Shown: piece by piece, positions 1 to 7,559 of the stretch
Numbering within the stretch: position 1 is the stretch's first letter
Layout: every line of letters begins with the position of its first letter
Notes under the pieces: model-generated
The model's database searches: none
The model's input: only the letters and a program-made list of their open reading frames with translations
What the model was told of the DNA's origin: nothing
NCBI GenBank assembly: GCA_964371035.1
Contig: CAYJLG010000003.1
Span: forward strand, 1-64,000
Direction: 5' to 3'
DNA: 64,000 bases
Source of the DNA: UBA1535 sp964371035
GTDB taxonomy: Bacteria; Bacillota; Clostridia; Tissierellales; Sedimentibacteraceae
Translations under genes and position numbers: made by a program

Positions 1-260
1 TGGTTTATTTCGTTGCTTTCATTTGCTCGCATAACAAAAAATCTTGTGGTGAAAGCAATCTCTTTTGGTAATCTATCAGGGTGACTAAAAGGTTCTCCGA
101 TTTTCAAATCACCCTGCACAAGGAGATTTAAAATATCATCTGCACCACTCATAATAGACAAATAGTTTACAACATTAATTGATACAGCTATAAGCAACAT
201 AACAATTATACTAATAGCCGTAGTGAGCAAAACAAACTTTCTTTGTAGTTTTTTTAGCAT
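1..260 (-). CDS. Sensor histidine kinase, N-terminal part (cut by window edge)
   Basis: The reverse complement from 260 gives an open frame that starts MLKKLQRKFVLLTTAIS and runs off the left edge. A basic start is followed by one hydrophobic membrane segment (about residues 9-31) and then an extracytoplasmic stretch. This is the usual beginning of a two-component sensor kinase. No HAMP, HisKA or ATPase domain is visible because the gene is cut. It lies directly downstream of an OmpR-type regulator on the same strand, which is the main argument for the kinase call. An upstream in-frame ATG is closed by a stop (ATG GAG CGT TAA), so 260 is the first possible start, with GGAG about 8 nt before it. 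Confidence 0.7.
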   Translation of the reverse strand, partial: MLKKLQRKFVLLTTAISIIVMLLIAVSINVVNYLSIMSGADDILNLLVQGDLKIGEPFSHPDRLPKEIAFTTRFFVMRANESNEIN

Positions 261-353
261 ATTAACGCTCCATTCCGCCTATTTTAGGCACAAAAAATTA
301 TATAAGCTCTAATATCGGTGGTATGAATAAGAGCGTTATAATATTAAAATAAC

Positions 354-380
354 TTTAGTTTTAATTAATTTAAAACTAAA
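354..380 (-). other. AT-rich hairpin between regulator and kinase
   Basis: TTTAGTTTTAA and TTAAAACTAAA form an 11-bp inverted repeat with a 5-nt loop, overlapping the last codons of the response regulator. It could lower read-through into the kinase gene or mark an RNA-processing point. It lacks a clean U-tract, so it is not called a terminator. Confidence 0.4.
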
Positions 381-1044
381 TCTCCATAGAATATCCGGTG
401 TTTCGTGTAGCTTTAATTTTCACATCGGTTTCTAGCAAAGTCAACTTTTTTCTAAGGTATGAAATATACACCCACACGACATTTATTTCAGCTTTGCTAT
501 CATAACCCCAAATCTTCTCCATAAAACGCTCAGTGGGTATAATATGTCCTTTGTTAATCATTAGCATTTCCATCATTTGAAACTCACGACTTGCAAGTTT
601 AAATGAATTTTTATTGCTATAAAGTTCAAAGGTTTTCCTGTTTAAGTTTACATCACCGACGGTTAAAACCGATGAGCTACTATCGCTCACATTTCTTGTC
701 ATAGCGCGAAGCCTTGCCAGTAGTTCCTTTGTTTCAAATGGCTTTGCAAGATAATCGTTAGCACCGAGGTCAAGTCCAGCAACTTTATCATCTACTTGGG
801 ATTTAGCTGTGAGCATAATAATTGGAATTAGATTGCCTGTCGCACGGACTTTTTTAAGCACTGTAAGCCCGTCAACTTTTGGCATCATTATATCCAAAAT
901 CACAGCATCATAATTTTCGGCATCTAAAAATATAAGTGCTTCTTCGCCGTCATAAACTGCGTCAACAGAGTAGTTATAGTGTTTAAGTATTTTTACAAGA
1001 GCGTTAGAAAGCTCCTTTTCATCTTCACATAGTAATATTCTCAT
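376..1044 (-). CDS. OmpR/PhoB-family response regulator
   Basis: A 222-residue two-component response regulator. The N-terminal receiver domain has the acidic pair in LLCEDE, the phospho-acceptor aspartate at about D51 (VILDIMMPK), the conserved threonine in IIMLTAKS and the lysine in LAKPFE. The C-terminal winged-helix DNA-binding domain shows LASREFQMMEML and the recognition-helix region VWVYISYLRKKL. I start at ATG 1044 (MRILLCEDE) because GAGGTG lies 7 nt upstream; a longer frame to 1077 has no such site. The partner kinase follows downstream after about 115 bp. The signal is not identifiable from sequence. Confidence 0.93.
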   Translation of the reverse strand: MRILLCEDEKELSNALVKILKHYNYSVDAVYDGEEALIFLDAENYDAVILDIMMPKVDGLTVLKKVRATGNLIPIIMLTAKSQVDDKVAGLDLGANDYLAKPFETKELLARLRAMTRNVSDSSSSVLTVGDVNLNRKTFELYSNKNSFKLASREFQMMEMLMINKGHIIPTERFMEKIWGYDSKAEINVVWVYISYLRKKLTLLETDVKIKATRNTGYSMEI

Positions 1045-1065
1045 AATTTTCACCTCATACAGTAT

Positions 1066-1071
1066 ATTATA
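1066..1071 (-). promoter_or_regulatory. Probable -10 box of the response regulator gene
   Basis: TATAAT on the minus strand, 22 nt before the start codon. No good -35 is present at 17-18 nt; instead an AT-rich stretch with TTTAAA-like direct repeats lies upstream, which could be an autoregulatory site. This is inference only. Confidence 0.4.
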
Positions 1072-1200
1072 GCACAAACCTTAAACTTACTTTAAAATTA
1101 AATTTAGTATTTGTAAAACATCATACAACTATGATTTATTAGGACTTAAATATTACATTTACTCTAATATTAAATTGATAACATCTTGCTTATACATATT

Positions 1201-1290
1201 GTCAATGACGGATTGATTTTGTATTTTTATGGCGGCTAAATTTTGCATTTTTTAATCGCCTTTTTCTTACATTTTACCACCGTCATTGAC
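1201..1290. repeat. Inverted repeat GTCAATGACGG next to the recombinase remnant
   Basis: GTCAATGACGG (1201-1211) and CCGTCATTGAC (1280-1290) are perfect 11-bp inverted repeats around 68 bp of AT-rich DNA. The inner part holds a weaker GGCG...CGCC pairing. The right arm abuts the recombinase fragment. It may be a small insertion or an end of the decayed mobile element; no flanking duplication is evident. Confidence 0.6.
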
Positions 1291-1291
1291 G

Positions 1292-1440
1292 GGCGATATG
1301 TTCATCAGTGCGGTACGCAAATACAATCGTGTACGCAAGCTCACACCAAGAATGTTAAATGAGCTGATATAAAAAATAGAGGTCTACCACACCTATTGTA
1401 GCCGCCGCACAGTTCTAAACGGAAAAACAGGCAAAAAAAG
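1292..1440 (+). pseudogene. Fragment of a large serine recombinase (DUF4368-like C-terminal region)
   Basis: Translation from 1292 reads GDMFISAVRKYNRVRKLT, then PRMLNELI, a TAA stop at 1370-1372, then KIEVYHT and decayed sequence. This strongly resembles the C-terminal part of large serine recombinases of clostridial mobilizable transposons, where the order is MFI..VRKY..RKLTPRMLNELIEKIEVY. No start, catalytic domain or full length remains. Codons such as CGC and CTC differ from the AGA/TTA-rich neighbours, as expected for transferred DNA. This is an old remnant of a mobile element. Confidence 0.75.
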
Positions 1441-1484
1441 TGAGTGTTCTTATTAGGATACTCAAATCCTATAAGAACACTCAC
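1432..1484 (-). terminator. Rho-independent terminator of tRNA-Leu
   Basis: A near-perfect stem of 19-20 bp with one bulged base (GTGAGTGTTCTTAT...ATAAGAACACTCAC, 1440-1484) is followed on the minus strand by TTTTTTT. It begins 3 nt after the tRNA CCA end. Confidence 0.92.
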
Positions 1485-1486
1485 AC

Positions 1487-1569
1487 TGGTACGGGTAGAG
1501 GGACTTGAACCCCCACGGTCACCCGCTAGATCCTAAGTCTAGTGCGTCTGCCAATTCCGCCATACCCGC
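1487..1569 (-). tRNA. tRNA-Leu (anticodon UAG)
   Basis: The minus strand folds as a class II tRNA of 83 nt. The acceptor arm is GCGGGTA...TACCCGT, the anticodon loop CTTAGGA gives UAG, a variable arm is present, the T-loop is GGTTCAAGTCC, and CCA is encoded. A sigma-A promoter lies 31 nt upstream and a terminator follows directly, so it is its own transcription unit. Confidence 0.96.
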
Positions 1570-1599
1570 ATATTCTATTTGTCTTGTGACAACTTTTAC

Positions 1600-1628
1600 A
1601 GTATACAGCATGGTAGAATGTTTGTCAA
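1600..1628 (-). promoter_or_regulatory. Sigma-A promoter of tRNA-Leu
   Basis: On the minus strand TTGACA (1628-1623), a 17-nt spacer and TATACT (1605-1600) form a near-consensus promoter placed correctly before the tRNA. Confidence 0.85.
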
Positions 1629-1678
1629 GTATCTTTTTCAAAAAAATTCAAAATTTATTTTCTCCTTAATTCCCAAAT

Positions 1679-3289
1679 TTATTTTCTTTCAAATGCAACA
1701 CTTCCGCCGACAATAGTTTTAACTATTGTTACATTTTTAATATCTTCTATATCAATATTGAATATATCTTTATCAAAAATTACAGCATCGCCATAGTAAC
1801 CTGCTTTTAATTTTCCTTTTACATCTTCTTCGAAACTAAAATATGCACTTCTATGTGTATATTGCTCTATTGCTTCTTCCAACAAAACTCCCTGTTCAGC
1901 TCTAAAACCTTCATTAGGATAACCTTTTAAATCTTTTCTTGATATTGCGCAATATAAATTTTCCATTGTATTTAAATCTTCTACTGGACAATCTGTTCCA
2001 TAAGACGTTTTGATACCCATTCGATACATGTCACCAAATACATAAGAAGTTTTTTCTAACTCCTTACCAACTCTATCTTCAACTATGTGCATATCATAAT
2101 GCAAGAATATTGGTTGAACATATGCTAAAACATCATTTTCAAAAAATTTACTTAAAATATCTTCTCTTAGAATTTGACAATGCACTATCCCATGTCTATT
2201 TTTATTATTTCCGCGTTCAATCACTTCTTCATAACTATTAAGTACAGATTCGTTTGCTGCATCTCCAATCGCATGAACTGCTACTTGACAATCATTTTTA
2301 TCTGCTATAGCGACCATTTTGTTTAAATATTCTTGAGTCATACATCTTAATCCTTCTGTAGTTGCATCATCTGCATATGGTCTACTTAACAACGCAGTCC
2401 TAGCACCTAATGAGCCATCCACAAATATTTTTAATGGTCCTATTTTATTGTATTCTGTTCCAAAGCCCGTTTTAAATCCATTTTCTAAAAATTGCTCGTA
2501 TTTATTTACGTCACTAAAAGTACATTGATGATATGCTCTTGAAGCAAATTTATTTTCTCTGTAAAAAGAATCATATGCTTTAAACATGTCAACATAATTT
2601 TCTTCATTAATATCATTTGTATGAATGCTTGTAATTCCATGACTCAATGCATAATCAACTGCAGTCTTAATTGTATTTTTCATTTCTTCTACAGATTCTT
2701 TAGGTATTTTGTCAGATATTAAAGATATCGCATGTTCCGTAAAAATACCATTAAGTTCTCCATTTTCATCTTTACAAATCTCTGCACCTTCTATGTTAGG
2801 CGTATTTTTATCAACATTGCATAATTCAAGTGCCTTTGTATTGCAAACAGCCATGTGGCCACAAGCTCTTGTAAAAAGCATCGGATGTTCAGTAGATATT
2901 TTATCTAAATCATGACGTGTAATTAATCTTTTTTCATCTACAAAATAATCTTGATTCCATCCTCTTCCAACAACGAACGTACCAGGTTGAATATTATTTT
3001 CTCTAATAAAATTAATTGAATCATTTATCATTTTATCAATGCTGTCTAAACCTTGTAGCTTAATACACTGTAGGCTTCTTCCCAAATTGTATAAATGCAA
3101 ATGACTGTCATTAAATCCTGGTATAACAGCATTACCCTTTGCATCTATTTTCAATGTGCTTTCACAGGCATTTTCAAGAACTGTATCATTAGTCCCTGTA
3201 AGTTTTACTATGCCATCTTCAATCAATATTGCTTGTACAAACTCTCCCTTTTGAAGATAAATATTTCCATTATAAATTACTGTTTTCAT
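1679..3289 (-). CDS. YtcJ-like amidohydrolase (amidohydrolase family 3)
   Basis: A 536-residue metal-dependent amidohydrolase. The N-terminal beta-sandwich is followed by the metal-binding GFNDSHLHL motif near residue 60. The TIM-barrel continues with HAIGDAANE and the late SYGTDCPVED motif carrying the catalytic aspartate, and a beta-strand tail returns at the end. Family members hydrolyse C-N bonds in varied substrates, so the substrate cannot be named. AGGAG lies 7 nt before ATG 3289. The gene follows the lysine-riboswitch permease on the same strand with about 95 bp and a hairpin between, so it may share that transcript; if so, an imported amino acid or derivative would be a candidate substrate. 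That link is inference. Confidence 0.9.
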   Translation of the reverse strand: MKTVIYNGNIYLQKGEFVQAILIEDGIVKLTGTNDTVLENACESTLKIDAKGNAVIPGFNDSHLHLYNLGRSLQCIKLQGLDSIDKMINDSINFIRENNIQPGTFVVGRGWNQDYFVDEKRLITRHDLDKISTEHPMLFTRACGHMAVCNTKALELCNVDKNTPNIEGAEICKDENGELNGIFTEHAISLISDKIPKESVEEMKNTIKTAVDYALSHGITSIHTNDINEENYVDMFKAYDSFYRENKFASRAYHQCTFSDVNKYEQFLENGFKTGFGTEYNKIGPLKIFVDGSLGARTALLSRPYADDATTEGLRCMTQEYLNKMVAIADKNDCQVAVHAIGDAANESVLNSYEEVIERGNNKNRHGIVHCQILREDILSKFFENDVLAYVQPIFLHYDMHIVEDRVGKELEKTSYVFGDMYRMGIKTSYGTDCPVEDLNTMENLYCAISRKDLKGYPNEGFRAEQGVLLEEAIEQYTHRSAYFSFEEDVKGKLKAGYYGDAVIFDKDIFNIDIEDIKNVTIVKTIVGGSVAFERK

Positions 3290-3343
3290 TAAACTTCTCC
3301 TGTCATTTTTTTATTTTATGCATTTAATAATTTAAAGCTATAA

Positions 3344-3374
3344 GTAGAAATGAGCAATTATCGCTCATTTCTAC
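3344..3374 (-). other. Intercistronic hairpin between permease and amidohydrolase
   Basis: GTAGAAATGAGC and GCTCATTTCTAC form a perfect 12-bp stem with a 7-nt loop just after the permease stop. No U-tract follows on the minus strand, so an mRNA-stabilising or processing hairpin is as likely as termination. Confidence 0.55.
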
Positions 3375-3383
3375 AATAACTGT

Positions 3384-4799
3384 CTATTTTGCTTCATTAT
3401 TTGAAACTTTTTTTCCAATAAGCACATACATAAGTGCTACTATAGCTGTAGTTCCTAATCCAATAAGTGAAGTAACTAAATCTTCATTTAAAGTATTTAT
3501 TAATAATCCTATCATAACAGCTATCGATAAATAAACTATTAGGGTATTTACTCTATACGGTCTTGGCATGTCTGGATATTTTTTTCTAAGTTTAATTACA
3601 GAATAAAACGTAAGTGATCCAAACAATAACCCTGAAAAAGTTACTAGTGAAGTAATCTGATTCAAATCTCTTGAAAATATCAATAATATCGATATTATCA
3701 TATGTACAATCAATGCTATGTGAGGAGTTTGGTGTTTTTTATGCACAGTAGCAAATTTTTTAGGCAAGTAGCCATCTCTAGCGATTGCCATACAAGACCT
3801 TGGAAATACTAATACACACCCATTAAGGGCTCCAAACACGGATACTACCATACACGTACCAACAATAATTCCACCTATATCTCCAAACAATATCTTTGCA
3901 GCCTCAGTTCCTAAAAAATAATTGCCTGTTGCTATTAGTTCTGTTACTTTTTCAGCAGGAACAACTTTGTATATTGCGTAGTTAAATGCTGTATATAAAA
4001 CTGTTACAAATAAAATTGAAAGAATAATTGCAAGAGGAATATTTTTCTTAGGATTTTTAATTTCCTCACTAATGACATTTAAATTTTTCCATCCTTCATA
4101 TGCCCACAAAGTTGCAACAACCCCAAATGCTACCATCCCTATTATATTGCTAATACTAACGTCTGTAGCATTCTGAGGAGTAAGTGACAAATTAGGTGTT
4201 TCTTTTCCCCAAAATAGACCTGCCAGCAATATAGCTGTTATAGGTATTAATTTACCTACTGTAAAAAAATTCTGAATTCCTGCGCCTTGCTTAACTCCAT
4301 AGATATTTGCAATCGTCAATAACACGACGGCAATTACTGCTATTATTTTAATTTGAAAATCTCCTAAAGGTACTAAATTAGAAATTGCAGTGGGAAGTGC
4401 TATTGCAAGTGCAGCAGTTGATCCACAGCTGCCTAAAACAAATCCACTAAACCCACTTGTAAACGACATACCATTGCCGTATGCTTCACGTAAATAAAGA
4501 TATGAACCACCTGCTTTAGGCATCATTGCACCTAATTCTGCATAGCACAATCCACTTATAAGCGTAACTATTCCACCTAATAACCAAACTAATAACGCCA
4601 GTCCCATTGACATTCCACTTCGCATCAATACGTAAGATCCTAAATAAAAAATTCCACTCCCTACCATGATGCCTACGAGAACATTAATTCCACTAAAAAG
4701 TCCTATTTCTCGCTTTAAATTTGTTTCCTCTGATTGTAAAGATGTTAATCTTGTGTTTTGAGTAGTACTTTGACTTACTCCATTTCTTGTCAGTTCCAT
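3384..4799 (-). CDS. APC-superfamily amino-acid permease, probably lysine or cationic amino acids
   Basis: A 471-residue integral membrane protein with about 12 hydrophobic segments. It opens with the APC motif NVLVGIMVGSGIF and has the helix-1 break typical of the fold. TLWAYEGWKNLN near the middle resembles the LAT branch, which exchanges or imports amino acids. AGGAGGAG precedes ATG 4799. The leader carries a lysine riboswitch plus terminator, so lysine or a relative is the best guess for the substrate; the protein sequence alone does not settle this. The amidohydrolase lies downstream on the same strand. Confidence 0.9.
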   Translation of the reverse strand: MELTRNGVSQSTTQNTRLTSLQSEETNLKREIGLFSGINVLVGIMVGSGIFYLGSYVLMRSGMSMGLALLVWLLGGIVTLISGLCYAELGAMMPKAGGSYLYLREAYGNGMSFTSGFSGFVLGSCGSTAALAIALPTAISNLVPLGDFQIKIIAVIAVVLLTIANIYGVKQGAGIQNFFTVGKLIPITAILLAGLFWGKETPNLSLTPQNATDVSISNIIGMVAFGVVATLWAYEGWKNLNVISEEIKNPKKNIPLAIILSILFVTVLYTAFNYAIYKVVPAEKVTELIATGNYFLGTEAAKILFGDIGGIIVGTCMVVSVFGALNGCVLVFPRSCMAIARDGYLPKKFATVHKKHQTPHIALIVHMIISILLIFSRDLNQITSLVTFSGLLFGSLTFYSVIKLRKKYPDMPRPYRVNTLIVYLSIAVMIGLLINTLNEDLVTSLIGLGTTAIVALMYVLIGKKVSNNEAK

Positions 4800-4879
4800 T
4801 GCTGACTCCTCCTAATATTTGATTTTTGCAATAAAAAACACAACCTCAAGACTCTGTCTTTGAGAAAGCTTTCTTATTT

Positions 4880-4918
4880 GCTAAAAATAAATAAAGTTGC
4901 GTCATACCGACGCAACTT
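4880..4918 (-). terminator. Riboswitch-controlled terminator before the permease
   Basis: AAGTTGCGTC and GACGCAACTT (4894-4918) form a 10-bp stem with a 5-nt loop, followed on the minus strand by TTTATTTATTTTT. It sits between the lysine aptamer and the permease start, where a transcriptional expression platform is expected. Confidence 0.88.
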
Positions 4919-4944
4919 AAAGGATAGCAATGAAAGTCAACATC

Positions 4945-5096
4945 GATAGCACCTCTGTTTAAAACAGGAGTGTAAAAGGTATTAACCTTTACACCAGAAA
5001 TATATGCCACCGCATATAATCTTCGGCAGTATTGCCTTTCACCAATATCATAGAATGTCTTCTCAATTGGATAATTATCGTTACTGCGCCTCTATC
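4945..5096 (-). promoter_or_regulatory. Lysine riboswitch (L box)
   Basis: The minus-strand leader begins GATAGAGGCGC, continues with GGTGAAAGGC and ACTGCCGAAG, contains a long GTGTAAAGG/CCTTTTACAC stem and a CTGTTT/AAACAG stem, and ends GGTGCTATC, which pairs with the opening GATAG. These are the conserved elements of the lysine riboswitch in the right order. A terminator follows, so lysine binding is expected to turn the permease off. The length (about 152 nt) is slightly short for the family, consistent with a shortened side arm. Confidence 0.88.
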
Positions 5097-5115
5097 AACT
5101 TTATTAATTTTTCTT

Positions 5116-5144
5116 ATATTAACATTCATATTTCTGTTTGTCAA
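5116..5144 (-). promoter_or_regulatory. Sigma-A promoter of the lysine-riboswitch transcript
   Basis: TTGACA (5144-5139), a 17-nt spacer and TAATAT (5121-5116) on the minus strand, about 20 nt before the aptamer. Confidence 0.82.
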
Positions 5145-5181
5145 TACATTTTTTAAAAATTATATTGGTATTTTATAATTG

Positions 5182-5403
5182 CTTACTATTCACAGTCAAT
5201 GTCATTTAGTTAAGGAATAAAGGGTTATTAATTAGTAGGTTCCATTATTTTGCAGATGAATTTATATATGCATATTTGCATGTCTGTCTTTTTCGGTGTT
5301 ATCAAGACCACATCCTACAACGCTCATAGAACTTCGCACAACTTGATCCAATCTCCATAAAGCTTCCATATTTCATTGTTTTTTCCATTTTTTATGTAAG
5401 CTT
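5182..5403. repeat. MITE-like element, copy A (decayed right end)
   Basis: The left end CTTACTATTCACAG matches the family inverted repeat except for the first base. The inside carries TTTTTCGGTG...AAGACCACATCCTAC, a module also found near 10870 and 27200, and CTTGATCCAATCTCCATAAAG, shared with copies D and F. No clear right inverted repeat remains. No reading frame is evident here. Confidence 0.7.
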
Positions 5404-5435
5404 AAGGTTAAGACAATATAAAGAAAGTATAAAAT

Positions 5436-5470
5436 AAAAAGTCAGCACGTTAAATTGTACTGACTTTTTT
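5436..5470 (-). terminator. Terminator after the mmd operon (works on both strands)
   Basis: AAAAAGTCAGCAC and GTACTGACTTTTTT form a stem with a 7-nt loop (one G-U pair) and U-tracts on both sides. It lies 75 bp after the mmdB stop. Confidence 0.8.
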
Positions 5471-5544
5471 TCATGTTCGATTAATTTGACCCCATGGTCA
5501 GATTGTTTCTTTACTAGTATCCGTATTTCGCTGTTTATTTTTTA

Positions 5545-6708
5545 TCAACCACCAAAGAACATTAACAATACTCCTGCAGCTACTGCTGAGCCTATAACAC
5601 CTGCAACGTTTGGTCCCATTGCATGCATAAGTAAGAAGTTTGCTGGATTGTACTTTTGGCCTTCTTTTTGTACAACTCTCGCTGCCATAGGTACTGCAGA
5701 TACTCCTGCTGCTCCTATCAATGGATTTATCTTTCCACCGCTCATCTTGCACATTATTTTTCCAAACAATACGCCTGTTGCTGTTCCTATACAGAATGCA
5801 AACAAACCTAAAGCTATTATCGATAACGTCTGTACATTTAAGAAATCTGTTGCATTTGCTTTTGCTCCAACTGTTAATCCTAAAAGTATTGATACTATGT
5901 ACATTAAAGAATTCTGTATCGCATCAACCAACTTAGGAACTCTATCTGATTCTTTAAGTAAGTTTCCTAACATCAACATTCCTATCAAAGCTACTGCTGA
6001 AGGTAACAATAAAATTGTAAAAATTGTTACTATTACTGGGAACAATATTTTTTCTGTCTTGCTAACAGGTCTTAACTGTTCCATTTTTATTGCTCTTTCT
6101 TTTTCTGTCGTTAAAGCCTTCATGATAGGTGGTTGTATAATTGGCACTAATGCCATATATGAATACGCCGCTATCGCTATAGGTCCTAACAAATGATCTG
6201 CTAACTTTGAAGTTAAGTATAATGCAGTTGGTCCATCTGCACCACCTATAATACCTATAGATGCTGCCTCAAGTCCTGTAAAGCCAAATAATATTGCACC
6301 TACAAATGTAGTAAATATACCAAATTGCGCTGCTGCACCTAATAGTAAACTTCTAGGGTTTGCTATTAAAGGTCCAAAATCCGTACCAGCACCTATACAT
6401 AAGAATATCAGTGGCGGATAGATTCCTAAACTTGTTCCTTGGTATAAGTAATACAATAATCCCCCATTTTGTCCATCCATAGGTTCATTCATAATACCAC
6501 CAAGTGGCAAATTAACTAACAACATACCAAATGCTATCGGCAACAATAGATACGGTTCATATCCTTTTTTTACAGCCAAATAGATAAATAGGCATGCTAT
6601 AGCTATCATTATCAATTCTCCGGGTAACATTATACCCATTACATCATTGTCAAAAGCGAATAATTGGGAGAATCCTGTACTTTTCCAAAATTGTACTAAT
6701 ACATCCAT
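5545..6708 (-). CDS. mmdB: Na+-transporting methylmalonyl-CoA/oxaloacetate decarboxylase, beta subunit
   Basis: A 387-residue, very hydrophobic protein matching the beta subunits of sodium-pumping decarboxylases (MmdB/OadB/GcdB). This subunit removes CO2 from carboxybiotin and couples that to Na+ export. Visible signatures include GIIGGADGPTALYLTSKLA, typical of the family, the N-terminal PLLIFLCIGAGTDFGPL-like region and the C-terminal HAMGPNVAGVIGSAVAAG. AGGAGG lies before ATG 6708. It is the last gene of mmdA-D-C-B. Beta subunits are nearly interchangeable across the three enzymes, so the substrate assignment rests on the alpha subunit. Confidence 0.93.
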   Translation of the reverse strand: MDVLVQFWKSTGFSQLFAFDNDVMGIMLPGELIMIAIACLFIYLAVKKGYEPYLLLPIAFGMLLVNLPLGGIMNEPMDGQNGGLLYYLYQGTSLGIYPPLIFLCIGAGTDFGPLIANPRSLLLGAAAQFGIFTTFVGAILFGFTGLEAASIGIIGGADGPTALYLTSKLADHLLGPIAIAAYSYMALVPIIQPPIMKALTTEKERAIKMEQLRPVSKTEKILFPVIVTIFTILLLPSAVALIGMLMLGNLLKESDRVPKLVDAIQNSLMYIVSILLGLTVGAKANATDFLNVQTLSIIALGLFAFCIGTATGVLFGKIMCKMSGGKINPLIGAAGVSAVPMAARVVQKEGQKYNPANFLLMHAMGPNVAGVIGSAVAAGVLLMFFGG

Positions 6709-6726
6709 TTTTTATATCCTCCTTGA

Positions 6727-7116
6727 TTATCCGATCGTTACTAATGCATCTCCTGTGCTTACTGCTGATCCCTTGCTTGTGTGTATTTTTGTAACTGTTC
6801 CAGCTGCAGGTGCTACTATTTCGTTTTCCATTTTCATCGCTTCTAATATTATTAAGATATCTCCTGCTTGTACTGCTTGTCCTTCAGTTACTTTTATATC
6901 TAAAATAGTTCCTGGCATTGGTGCAGACATTGCTCCTGCTACTGCTCCGCCTGAAGGCGCTGCTGCTGCGGGTGCTGCTACAGGTGCTGGCGCAGGCGCT
7001 GCCACTGGTGTAGGTGCAACTACCGGAGCCGATGCCATAGGTGCAGATGCTCCTCCTACTTCTTCAACTTCTACTTGATATGCTTTTCCATTTACATTAA
7101 TATTATATCTTTTCAT
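6727..7116 (-). CDS. mmdC: Biotin carrier subunit of the Na+-pumping decarboxylase
   Basis: A 129-residue biotin carrier. A short N-terminal part (MKRYNINVNGKAYQVEVEE) leads into an Ala/Pro-rich flexible linker (about residues 25-60) and a C-terminal biotinyl domain whose EAMKM motif holds the biotinylated lysine. It carries CO2 from the carboxyltransferase to the membrane beta subunit. CGGAGG precedes ATG 7116. The linker's GC-rich Ala codons stand out from the AT-rich surroundings, as is common for such swinging arms. Confidence 0.94.
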   Translation of the reverse strand: MKRYNINVNGKAYQVEVEEVGGASAPMASAPVVAPTPVAAPAPAPVAAPAAAAPSGGAVAGAMSAPMPGTILDIKVTEGQAVQAGDILIILEAMKMENEIVAPAAGTVTKIHTSKGSAVSTGDALVTIG

Positions 7117-7132
7117 TTTATCCTCCGATATC

Positions 7133-7549
7133 TTATCTCATTAATTCTATTTTACCTGTTTTTGACCATGCTGTGTCACTATCAGATATTCTTTTAATAT
7201 TTTTTACTACTAATCCATTTGCATTTGTTCCTGTCATAGCAGCAATTGCAGCAGTAATTACCGCCACCAATTCCGTATCATCTTCTTGCACTTGAACTAC
7301 AGGTGCAGGAGCTACTACTGGTGCTTGTGGCTGTTGTACTGGAGTGCTTTTCTTTTCGCTTCCACTTAAAGCAACTCTTACTAAGTCTATCAAAAACGAA
7401 ATAGCTAATAAGCTTAAAAATACAACTCCCATACTAAATAGAGTTACTAACAACGCTTCACCTATAGATACGTTATAAAAATCTTTAATCATATCGCTTC
7501 CAGTTTTTGTTAGTGCAAATGCATTTGCATTTATCAAATTTGTCATCAT
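7133..7549 (-). CDS. mmdD: Decarboxylase delta/gamma subunit (OadG/MmdD family)
   Basis: A 138-residue membrane-anchor subunit. One transmembrane helix (about residues 29-55, EALLVTLFSMGVVFLSLLAISFLIDLV) is followed by a Pro/Ala/Val-rich linker and a conserved tail (ELVAVITAAIAAMTG... SDTAWSKTGK). This matches OadG/MmdD proteins, which hold the complex together. Two adjacent ATGs (7549, 7546) follow AGAGGTGAAGA; either may be used. The gene starts 11 bp after mmdA. No separate epsilon subunit, as in Veillonella, is seen. Confidence 0.9.
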   Translation of the reverse strand: MMTNLINANAFALTKTGSDMIKDFYNVSIGEALLVTLFSMGVVFLSLLAISFLIDLVRVALSGSEKKSTPVQQPQAPVVAPAPVVQVQEDDTELVAVITAAIAAMTGTNANGLVVKNIKRISDSDTAWSKTGKIELMR

Positions 7550-7559
7550 TCTTCACCTC

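Noticed and set aside
5486..6196. 236-residue open frame opposite mmdB
   Set aside because: It is the complementary frame of a clear membrane subunit gene; the same applies to other long antisense frames, such as those opposite mmdC, the SpoIID-like gene and the His-rich znuA loop.
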